Below are positions 29,557-40,100 of a DNA stretch of 64,000 nt, one piece after another. The notes below the pieces were generated by a model. It did no database searches, was not told where the DNA came from, and saw nothing but the letters and a program-made list of their open reading frames with translations. Made by a program: the position numbers and the translations under genes. The number at the start of each line of letters is the position of its first letter. Position 1 is the stretch's first letter. This DNA comes from Tilletiopsis washingtonensis. Lineage: Eukaryota; Basidiomycota; Exobasidiomycetes; Entylomatales. The stretch is taken from the NCBI RefSeq assembly GCF_003144115.1, contig NW_020312020.1, forward strand, positions 62,001 through 126,000, written 5' to 3'.

Positions 29557-32028
29557 GCACTGCTCCTTGTCCGCACTGGCCGCGGCGGGAAATGCATCTT
29601 GGTTTCATGCTTCGGCCCGATTGGGCAGCAGAGGGCCGTGAGGCTCTTGTTCGCGCGCGACATGCTGCGGCTCCTTGTGCGCGCATTCCCTTGTCCTGGG
29701 TCGCTAGCGTGCCTACCGTTCCGCGGAGCTGAGCTGCCACACTGCCGGCGGCCAATGCGGGTGCGGCGCCGCACTCCCGCACCGGCTCGGAGCATTAAGC
29801 GTGCGCTAGCGAGGCGGTCTAGGCACAGCGGACGCTGCGCATGGCCGAGGGGCCCCCGAGCCGCGGTCGCGATGGAGGAGGGCGATGCGCAGCGCGCGCA
29901 AGCGGATGGCCCTGGCGGCTGGCGGCTGCGCAGAGGTACGCCGCCACGCCGCTGCACCGTTCCTCGCTGCCATGCGCTCGGTGCCTGGCGAATTAGCGCA
30001 GAGCCTGTCTCGCTCCTGAGAGCTCGGCATCAGCAGTGCGGCGGTCGCCCTCGCGTCCGAGCGCCGGGCCCCCGCCGCTCAGGCCGCCTCTGCTGCTGCC
30101 CCACGCCCCTGCGCGCGCTGCACCCTGAGCCTGAGCGAGCGAGATGCAGCACGGCACAGGCCGCCTTTGTCTCTGCCGTGCTGCTATGTGGCCCAGTATG
30201 TTTGCCTCTCTTCCACATCCACCTCTGCGCCCCTCTCTTCGCCTCTTCACAGCCCCCAACCCCTGTCCCATTCGGCTACCTCTCGGCTCGCGTCCTTGCT
30301 GTGCTGTGCGCCTGCTCGGCTGCCTCTCGTCGTCAAGCGCCACGCACGCAAGCCCGACAGGGCGTACAGACCCATCCGCACAGCGCTTGTGCCGCACATC
30401 CTGCCCGTCTGCTGGTGAGTCTCGCCCGGAGCGCGACCTGCCGCTGCCGCCGCAGACGAGGCAGTCGTTGTCTGCGCCCTCTCGATGGCGAGCTCGGGGC
30501 CTGGTACGTTCGGAGCAGCGTGGCAAGGTCCTTGCTGCGCTGCACGAGCTGCGCCTGCCAGAGCATCGCTGCAGCGGCGCGCACTCCGTGGTGTCTCGGA
30601 GGATGTGCAGCTCGTTGCCGTGCGAACAGCGGCGCCCGTCTCTCGCACGTACCGCGCGACATCCGTCACATCCGAGCCGCGCGCGCCATCCCCGCCGTCG
30701 GCTGGCGGTGCCTTGCTCCGCTTTCTATTTGTGGCGCACTCCGAGAGGCCGGCTCGCTGATGCTGCCTGCCAAGCGTTGTGTGTCGGCGAAAGCTTGCTT
30801 CGGCGGCGTGAATGGGCCATCGCAGCACATAGAAGGCCGTGCTCGTGGCCTTCTATTCATGCCTGGGTGCTCCGACCGGCACCCTCGGGCGAGAGCTCGG
30901 CGTCGACGCGGCGCAACAAACAACGCAGCGGCGCTTCTCCCGCGGCCGCTCCTTGCACCGTCGCCGAGGACGTCGGGCAAAGGAGCCGGCGTCTGCGCGT
31001 GCGACCAGCCCATGAGACGGCTGACCGGCTCGGCTCCCGGCAGCCGCAGTCGACGACGCTCGGCAAACTCGCTGTGTCCGGGACTGCTGCGGCACGGCCG
31101 AGGCGGCACGAGGCAGCGAGCACGCGAGGGCCTGCCCTCGAAGGGAGAGCTGCGACGATGGCTGCCTCTGCTGCAGCTTGCTCGAACTCTGGGCGCCCTT
31201 GCGCCTTCTTTGTGTCCTGCATCTGGCAGACGCAAATGCTATGCTGGGTGAGGTGCTCGCTGCGGCTGCGGCAGCGCTGGAGTTGGCCGCGGTGGGTCCG
31301 TCCATCCATCGGGATGGCGGCGGCGCGCTGCAAGGGCGCTCGCTCTGCGCTGCTTGCTTGTGGCGCGAGGGCGGGCGCCGAGCTGTCTCTGGCTGGCCGC
31401 GCTGCAGCGCTGCGCCCGCCCGCAGCAGAGAGGCGACGCGCCGCGCCTGCAGGCGGCGTGCCTTGCTTTGTGCTGCTCAGCTCCTCGCCGCCGCCGTGCG
31501 CCTCCAAGCTGCCTCGCCTCTGTCCGGCACTGCTCGCCGTCGCCCTCCTTCTCTCTCCCACCTTCCCGCCCGTGCCCTCGCTGCCTTCGCTCCTCTCTAC
31601 ATCGCCCGCTGCTCCGCTAATTCTCCCTCCCTCTCTCACCCTCGCGCTCGCGCCGCCTTCTCTGCCCGAGCAGAACTCGCCCTGCTCGCTCGCAGAACCC
31701 CACACCACCGCGCGTCCAAAGCGCCCCTGACGCACCCCGCCGATAACGGCGCACACGAGCACAGCACCTCTGCTGCGTACATCCGCCGGCTGCGAAGCAC
31801 ACGGCCACTGCGCAGCCCTGCTCTGCACCTCTCCAGCGCTCGCCCGAGCCTCTAGCGCCGCGCCGCCCTCTTCTCCGCGCGTCCTTCTTCCTCGGCGCTC
31901 GCCGGTGCCGTGCCATCCGCGCACGCGCGGCCTTGCGTCCTCTCTCTCTGCGCAGCTCTGCGCTACCACACCACAGCGACTTTCTCTGCGCCACACACGC
32001 GGCACGTCGTGCCCCTCTCGTCTGAGCG
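29557..32028. other. Long upstream region of the RGS gene
   Basis: About 2.5 kb. The last 550 bp before the RGS ATG are pyrimidine-rich and contain no ATG from about 31760 onward, consistent with a long 5' leader. A perfect 10-bp inverted repeat with 8-nt loop lies at 29829+1000, that is 30829-30856. Long open frames on both strands show no protein-family resemblance and are judged compositional. Confidence 0.5.
30829..30856. repeat. Perfect 10-bp inverted repeat (hairpin)
   Basis: ATAGAAGGCC, loop GTGCTCGT, GGCCTTCTAT. It lies 1.17 kb upstream of the RGS start. A repeat of this length can occur by chance once in a window this size, so function is unproven. Confidence 0.55.
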
Positions 32029-34748
32029 ATGGCGAGCTCGAGCACGTCGCTCGACTCGCAGTCGGCTGAGGCGCAGGCGCAGCAGCGCACGCGCCAGCGC
32101 ACCAGCAGCCGCATGATGAAGACGACGCGCAGGGGACGGCCGTTCGCCAAGGTGAGTGTGGTGTGCTGGACGGGAAACATGTAGACAGGCGCGAGCCGGG
32201 CGCGCATCAGAGGAGTGGATGGCGAGGGAGCATGTATGCGCGGCTGCACTTGCGAAGCGCGAGGCGGCGCTCGGCAAGAGTTAGCTGTCGCCGCTCGCAT
32301 GTCATGTGCAGCAGTGTGAGACCTTGCGGCGCCAAAGGAGTCTTGAGCTGCATCTGCTCTGGAGTATGGCAGGCAGCGCGAGCGAGCCTGTCGTCACACT
32401 CTTGCTGCTTCGGGCGATGGCATCTGAGCGCTGCTCGACGGGCGCTCTATGCGCGCGCCTGGCACGTTGCCAGCTCCGTTCTCCTGTCTTTACATGTACT
32501 CTGCAGCACCCGCTGGCCCGCACGACTTACGCTACCCTTCGACCAGGACACGCACGACCTCTTCGCCACGCTCATCGTCTCGCTGCAGCTGCAGACGCAC
32601 CGCCAGTACTTCAAGACGTACCACAACTCCTTCACCACCGATGAGGCTGCCGAGAACCTCGCCGCGCTGAAGTTCTCGCAGAGCAACCGCGCGCCAGATC
32701 CGAAGGAGCCAAGTCGCGTCGTCACGACGACGACCACGACGACGTTCAGCATGAACCGCGACATGGCCAAGGGCATCTGCCAGCACTTCATGGACGCGCG
32801 CCTCATCGAGAATGCGGCGGACCAGGGCAGCAGCATCTTCAAGGACAAGGGTGTGTACCTCATCACGCCCAAGGGCCTGCACATCCTCGAGCGCTTCATC
32901 ACCAAGAACGGCATCAACGGCGAGCACCTGCTCAAGGTGTTCAGCTCGCAGCCCATCTGCATGAAGCTGCTGCACCTCGAGCGCCGCTCGCACGACGACG
33001 AGCTGCTAATCAACCGGCCCGTCATCGAGGTCATCTTCCGCCGCTTCGTCGGGCGGCAGCCCAACTACCCGCCCACCGCCGCCGGCGCCTCCTCCGACGG
33101 CGCGGCGCCGTCCGAGGGCGACTTTGACCGCACGATGGGCATCGAGATGCAGGACATCATCGACAAGATCAAGCCGGCCAAGGGCGGCTCGGCGACGCGC
33201 GTCATGAAGCACTGCTTCTCAGCCATTGCCGCACTCGACTGGCTCTGCGACTTCACCACCATCTGCGGGCGCGACGAGGCGGCCGAGGTTGCAGCACACT
33301 TTGTGCGGCTCGGGCTCATCGAGCTCGTCATGGACCGCAGCCGCAAGGACTCGGACGAGCACGCCAACATTGCCGTGCGCGGCGACGACGGCAGCGGGCG
33401 CATCACCGAGGGCGAGTTCCGCTGCCACTACAAGGCCATGTACGGCTGCACGGACCGCGGGCGCGGCGTGGCGCGCTGGCCCGGCTATGCGCACCTCGCC
33501 GAGATGCAGCAGACGCAGAGCTTCCACTCGGGCGCGGGCCTCGAGGAGGACATGCAGCACGCGCTCAACATCAGCGGCGCCAACAGCGGCGCAGACGGCG
33601 GCAGCACGGCCTCGGGCAAGCCAGACGGCAGCAAGAACGGCTCGGCGGGCACGGAGAACTCTGGCTCGAACGGCGGCCTTGCGCGGCGGCCGTCGGCCAG
33701 CGAGCGGCTACGCAGTGAGTTCGTCGCGCACGGCGGCAACGGCGCGTCGTCGAGCCAGCCCAGCTTGCACCTGGGCGACAGCATCACGACGGGCGGCCCC
33801 GGCGGCTCGTCGACGTACAACTCGCGCGACAGCAACACGAACCGCCTGAAGCAGATCCTCGAGGAGCCGGCGCTGCGCAGCCTCTTCCGCGAGTTCCTCA
33901 AGCAGAACTTCTGCGAGGAGAACCTGAGCTTCTGGCTCGACGTGCAGGACTTCAAGCGGCGCTTCCACACGACGAGCAGCGCCGTGGCCGTGCGGCCAGG
34001 CGCGCCAGGTGCCGATGCCAAGGGCTCGAGCGCAGGCGGCGGCATGGCCAGCGCCGTCGGGCGGCGATTGGGCCGCGGCGGCCAGAGCTCCAGTACGAAC
34101 CAGTACGGCTTCACGGCGATGGAGCGGCATCAGCAGGACCTGATCGCGATGGCCTTCGTCATCTACAACACCTACCTGGCGCCCGCCTCGCCGTGCGAGC
34201 TGAACATCGAGCACAACCTGCGCGCCGACCTCGTCGCCTACATGAACAAGGTCATCAGCGACGCCAAGGGCCCGGGCGGCGAGGGCGTCGAGAGCGTCTC
34301 GGCGCAGGAGGTGCGCGGCCAGACGCAGGGCTTCAACGCGTCTGCGCCGGGCAGCAGCCAGGGCCACGGCAGCGGCGGCGTCGGCGGCCTGGAGGAGCGG
34401 CGCGCGGCGGTGCACGCGTCGATGCCCAAGGCGCCGCTGCACGCCAGCCAGCTGCAGACGATGGTGCGCCTGTACGAGCGCATCCAGGACCACATCTTCC
34501 GCCTCATGGCCACCGACTCGGTGCCGCGCTTCATCAAGGATGCACGCTTCCTCAGCCTCGTGCGCAGCGTCGAGGAGTACACCGAGGCGCTCGAGAGCGG
34601 CCGCCTGGACCCCAACGACTCGAGCGGCCCGGCCATTGGCAAGGCCGTCGTCGACGCCATGGAGCTGGGCGAGATGCGCGCCTCGGCCGCCACGAGCGCA
34701 GCGCCGCTCCGCGTGGCCAGCTCGTCGGGCGGTCCGATCGCCAAGTAG
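32029..34748 (+). CDS. SST2: Regulator of G-protein signalling with DEP domains (Sst2/FlbA type)
   Basis: A 774-residue fungal RGS protein, a GTPase-activating protein for Galpha subunits that dampens pheromone and nutrient signalling at the plasma membrane. Exons: 32029-32151 and 32547-34748, with a 395-nt intron at phase 0. Residues 42-190 carry the fungal FlbA/Sst2 N-terminal region (DTHDLFATLIVSLQLQTHRQ, then KDKGVYLITPKGLHILERFI). A second DEP follows at about 230-290 (HCFSAIAALDWLCDFTTICG). A Gly/Ser/Asn-rich linker precedes the RGS domain (about 474-720): LKQILEEPALRSLFREFLKQ and NFCEENLSFWLDVQDFKRRF, then NTYLAPASPCELNIEHNLRA, then FIKDARFLSLVRSVEEY. Two Gly/Ser-rich insertions interrupt the RGS core, as in other FlbA-type proteins. 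The N-terminal Ser/Thr/Arg-rich 41 residues come from the separate first exon. Confidence 0.93.
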
Positions 34749-37103
34749 CCCGATCTCGACTTCTTCTGCGCGTATCCGACCTACTCTCACCTACACAACT
34801 CTTTCACTCCGGCGCGCATCCCGCGCTCAAGCTTCGTATCTTAATTTTCGGCCTCTCGGGTCTGCTCTACCTCGCGCATCCTTCCTTCTGTGCGCGTGCC
34901 CTACCTCGCGACCTCGCTCTGCGTTTGCCAGTTACACCCCCGGCTGGACCGCGCGATGCTCTCTGCTCTCTTCGGCCTGCTGCTAGAATGGCAACTCGAC
35001 TCGACCCGACCGCCGATTTACGTCCGTCACGATGTCCACCACCCCTCCGTGCCTCCTCGCGCGTCTCTCCCACCTCCGCGTGCCACTGAGTCCGGCGCTG
35101 TTCTGTCATGTCGTCGGCAAGCGGCGCAAGTCACGCCCGCCGCATGGCTGTCTCTTCGCCAGCCCTCGCCTCGCCCTGCGTTCCCTCCGGCCCCTTCACC
35201 CTAACTCTCTCGTCCCGACTTTACGCTGTAATGTGATTTGCGACGCAGGCCGCATGGACCTCCGCCACGCTGGCCCGTGTGTGTACCCTCATCACCCATC
35301 TGCCTGCTGTGTGTCGCTGCGTCTGAGACGTGCTGGGGCTTGCGGGCGCTCGCAGCTGCCCCGGCTCCACGACGCAGGCGCACCTCGGGACAGCCGTTGC
35401 GCTTGCGCACGGAGCCGTCGTGGTCCACAAAGGTAGACGCCGTGCTGGGCATCTGCACGTCACCATATGGCGTCAAGGTTGCTAACGGCAGAGCCGGGAA
35501 TGTCGCACACGCTCGGTTCCGCTTTCTCGCTCAGTAGCTGCGTGGCGGATGTGCGCTCCGAGGGGCGAGGTGCAGACGCCACTTGGTGTCAGTCCCGCTT
35601 CTCGGAGGTGCCGCGAGTGCACTCTCGACTCTCTCAGCTGCCGAGCTTCCGCATTCGAGCGTGCAGCTGCTTCCGCGCCAAAGCGATGACTCTGTCGCTC
35701 GAGACCTGCCAACGACGACGAGACCAGCTGTGCTCAGAGGGCATCGGGTGCAGCATCGGGATGGCACCTTCGACGCGGGCGATGCGGAGGCGCTGGACCC
35801 GTCCGCGCGCCCTGCTGCGGCACCGACCTCGACGTCAAACAGGGCGCGCCATCAGCCCGGCCTCGCCCCTGGAAGGCCAGAAATTAAGGTTGCGAGTGCC
35901 GCTGCACCGCCCACTCGACGCCCTCGAGGCTTGCCCCCGCTCTGCGGTCCGATTGTCGCCCCTGCCTCTCTGTGCCTCACCATGTGCCTGTGCAGTGCTG
36001 CGGTAACGAGCTGTCGGGGTCAGACGACCTGGGCCACCTCGTTGACATCACGTCGCCCCGCGGCCAAAAGCGGCGCACCTCCCTGCCTCGGCCACGTCGC
36101 GCACGCGGCGCATCTCGCAGAAGGAGAGCGGGCAGCACAGCGCGACGCCAAGGCAAGGGCTCGCAAAGCGGGGTGCGCTAGCCGCGGGTGCCGGCACCGG
36201 GCCGGCGTGCGTGCGGTGCGCCGCCGCCGCACGGCTCGCTGCCGCTGCACGCCGTGCCGCTTCTGCGCATCTCTCGGCACCCGAATGGACGTGCTGCCGG
36301 CCCACACCGCCGCAGCCGCACAGCGCACCAAAAGCTGTGCGACCGGCAGGGCGGCCATCGCGGCGGGACCGCGAACAGCACAGCACAGCGTGGCTGACAG
36401 CCGACCTCTCTCTCTCTCGAGCGGCGTGAGCTTGCCGCGGGTCGCGGCGCTCGGGCTGCACTCTCGCGGCAGCCGCAGGGGCATGCGAGATGCGCCCTAA
36501 AGTGGACGTGGGCTTCTCCTGCGGCGCCAAAGGCTGCGGCCGGCGCTGCGCGTGGCTGCAGCAAGAGGCGCAGGCGGGACGCGAGCACCGTCGGGGTGCG
36601 GTGCGCCCGCAGCGTGCGTGCGCTGCTCCGAGGCGCGCCCGCGCACGCACACAGCGACGAGCGTGGCCCGCTCCAAAGCCAGCTCCGCCGCGCACCTCGC
36701 TCGCCCCGGCCGCACCTCCTTCGCAGCGCTGCCTTCAGCCTCCTGCTGCTCGTCCACCTCCATCCCGCTCCGTGCGGTGTCGCTGCCCGCACGCATCCTA
36801 GGCCGCAGCAGCGAGCGCGCAGGCTCGGCGCCGTCCCTCTCTTCTTGGCGGATCCTGGCTCTCGACCACCTCTCACGTCCACCCCGCACTCGCGCACGCC
36901 CAGCCATCGCTGTCGCACGCGCCAGCGTCCGCAGCAGCAGCAGCGTCCCTCTCCGCGCTCGCGCTCCTCTGTGCATGCTCTAGCACCGTTCAGCCGCGCG
37001 TCTGTGCCGTACCCGCGCCACCCGCAAGTCACGCACCTGCCTCTCGCCCTCGCTTGTGTCGCCCGAGCGCGCCCCGTCGCCAGCGCGCGGCTGCGGGCCT
37101 GCC
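34749..37103. other. Long intergenic region upstream of RIM15
   Basis: About 2.4 kb. The first 500 bp have relatively AT-richer patches (CGTATCTTAATTTTCGG near 34836) and probably include the RGS 3' UTR. The last 400 bp before RIM15 are CT-rich and contain a minimal upstream ORF (ATG CTC TAG at 36975-36983). No coding gene was recognised. Confidence 0.5.
36975..36983 (+). promoter_or_regulatory. Minimal uORF (Met-Leu-stop) before RIM15
   Basis: ATG CTC TAG lies 121 nt upstream of the RIM15 ATG, inside a CT-rich stretch likely to be transcribed leader. Such short uORFs can reduce initiation downstream; whether it is within the mRNA is unknown. Confidence 0.35.
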
Positions 37104-40100
37104 ATGGCCTCGGGCCAGCCGCCGTCCGGCTCCGCACCTGGCGCAGCGCCATTGCGCCAGCACCCCACCTCCGGTGAGCGCCGCTCGCCGCAGCATGTGT
37201 CCGAAGGCAGCGGCAGCAGCGGCGGCAGCGGCGGAGGAAACACGCCGCTGCGAGCCTACGCCATCCCGGCGCGCTCGTCGCCGCTGCGGCACTCGCCGTC
37301 GGCTGTATCGCTAGAGAGCGCTGCGGCGGGCGCGCACGGCGGAAGTCTCAGCGACGCCGAGGACGAGCGCGAGGTCGAGGCGTCGGCGGCGCTGCGTCCG
37401 CGCCGCGAGCCGCCGCCGCTCTCGCCCTTCTCGCATGCCACGCCCTGGAGCGCCGACGAGCTGAGCGAGGAGCCTCGGCGCGGCACGCTGCGGCACAGCG
37501 CTTCGCCGGCCCGCGTCGCACATGCTACGCCGTCGGCTGCACAGCGTCACGCACTGCGCTCGCCGTCGCCCGTCACAACGCGCGCGCTCGAGGTCGACAT
37601 GGCTGGCATGCATTTGAGCCGGCCACGCTCCTCCGACCCCGTCTCGCCAGACTCGCTGCACAGCTCGTCGCTGGGCGCGGGCAGCTTCGGCAACCTGCAG
37701 CCGCACGGCCTTGGCGTCGCTGCGGCGGGCCAGCCGTCCATCTCGTCCGACTCGTATCTATCAAAGATGCCGCGCGAAGACTCGGCCCTCTCAGAGGCAG
37801 ACGGTGCGTGTCATATCTGGCTGACTGCGCCATCCCAGCCCGCTGCTGACAGCTGGTTCATTTCCGCAGGGCCTCCTTTGACGATCAACCGGCGGCTGCA
37901 ACGCAGCTCCTCCACTGCCGGCATCTTCGATCTCGACGATCCGCCAGTGCCGCAAGGGCCGCCTCAGCCCATGACAGTGCCTCGGATCCGCCAGCAGTCA
38001 TCCTTCAGCGACCCGTTCACCTCGCGTGCCGACGAGCCGCTGCTCTCCCCGCGCAGCACGCGCTCGGGCTTCAGCCATGCGCAGGGGCCTGTCTCGCCGA
38101 CGCCTGTGCCGTCCAGCTCGCCCGAGGCGGTGCGGCGAGCTGCGCGGCTGAGCCTCGGGCCTGCTGCGATGTCCACGTCGTCCGGCGGCGCGCTTAGCGT
38201 CCCGATCCCATCCGCGTCGGGCGCCATCAGTCCCGTCGGCGGCAAGCCGGGCAGAGCGCCATTCGACAATGCGCCGTCCTTCTCCAGCCCTCTGGCGTAT
38301 GCGTCGACGCTGCCGCAGGAGCAGGCCGACGATCTCGAGCTCGACCCGCCTGTCTCGCCGCCAGAGAGCTTCGACAGTGCTCGTGCACACAGCGAGCGTT
38401 TCCAGGGCAGCGGCAGCAGTGTCCGCTCGACGTCGCCGAGTGCGCCGCGTCGCGAGCGTTCCAGCTCGGCGCGCGCCAAGCTCATGGCGTGGGGCGAGGG
38501 CCACACGCCGCAGTCGCTGCCTCGGTCGGTAGGCGGGCCGTCAAGAGCAGCTGTGCCTGGCTTTGACTCGGTCTCGGGCGACGCCGGCACTTCGCCCGAG
38601 AGCACAACGTCGTCTGCGCCGAGCTCCGTCTCCAAGGCGGCGCGGCGGAAGAGCGCGCTTCCGCCCGGCTCGGTCATGGGCCCGCCTTTGATCATCCCGC
38701 GGAAGGTCAGCACGCCGCTGCGCATCCCGACGGAAGCCGAGCTTTCTGCTTCCTCGTCGCTGCCACGCGAGCGAGGAACGATGTCGGCCCGTATTGCGCG
38801 CGACGGCAGCGATGACAACCTGCTCGGCCTGGGTCTGCCGTCTCCGTCCGGCTCTGTCTCCACCACATCGAGCGGAGCTCCTGGCTCGTCTGCGTTCTCG
38901 CCGCCCGTCGCCTGGGAAGGTCGGCCGCATCTGCAGACTGGCGAAGGCAGCCGCCCGCCGGTGAGCGCGAGCGGCAGCCTTGCCAAGCGACGGCGGTCCT
39001 CGGCCGCCGGATCGTCGGCCAGCCGCGCGCATCGTCGTGCGCGGTCGCTCGGTGGTGCGCTTCTGGGCGACGCGGCCGCAGCAGTGGGTGGGCCTGATGG
39101 TGTTGATCCGAATCTCGTAGCTGCCATCCGTGCGGGCGACTCGAGCATCCCAGGCACGCCCATGTCGACGCAGCAAGATCTCGTTGCCGCCATGCAGGCA
39201 GCAGCCATCACCTCGTCGCCGACGCTGCACAGCTCGACACTCGCACCGCCACAGGTGCAGTCAGGCGGACCGACATCGCCGCGCATCGCCTCGCTGCCAT
39301 CGACACCCATTGGGTCCTTGCGGCAGCCCGGTCGGCGGCCAGACATGCTCAACGTGATGCCAGACACGCGTGCTCTGGCGAACAGCTATCCCTCGATGCA
39401 AATACCGGGCAGCTCTCTGCGCAGCGCTGCCTCACACGGCAGCGGCACCGAGGCCTCACCTGGCTCAGAAGAGTCTGCGCGCGCCTCGCCAGCGACTTCA
39501 GCGGCAACGCCAGGCAGCGCGCCTGGCGCAGCTCAGCTGGTGACGCCCACGCACGCTCCTCTCGGCGCGCCCGACGGCTATGTGCGATCGCGTGTCCGCA
39601 GCCAAACACTTGCTGCCGCGACCTCGCCCGTGCCTGGCTCGGCGTCGTCCTTCAGCTCCTCCATCGGCGCTGGCGGTGGCAGCAACCTCGGTCTGCCGCT
39701 CGGCGAGGCGATCCGGCTCCAGCGCATGCCGACATCCGTGCGCCTGGCGACCGACTTCTACGTGCCGCCGCACTCGCCGTCTTCGACGCGGGCTGACTCG
39801 AACCGCATGTCCATGTCCTTGGCGTCTCTGCCGTCTTCGGCCACGACGCCTTCGACGAGCGGCGAGGCTGGCCGACATGGATTGGGCATCGGCATGAGCA
39901 GCGCGGCGACGGGCGGTGACACGCGCCTCCACGCGCCGCACACGCCCAGTGCGACGCGCAGCAACAGCCCGATTCCGGCTGCGAACATTGCGTTGCCGCT
40001 CTCGACGGCTACGTCCGGCCGAAACTCTCCGGTGGCCAGCCGTCGCTCGCACACGCTCGTCTCGATCTCGGGCACGTCAAACACCAGCCCTACCTCGCCG

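Noticed and set aside
29599-32005. Long open frames on both strands upstream of the RGS gene
   Set aside because: High Arg/Ala/Ser/Pro composition in every frame, no conserved motif, and no consistent splice structure.
35201-35476. Minus-strand frame containing a FVDHDGSVRKRNGCPEVRL segment
   Set aside because: It looks mildly protein-like but lacks conserved flanks, splice partners or a family match.
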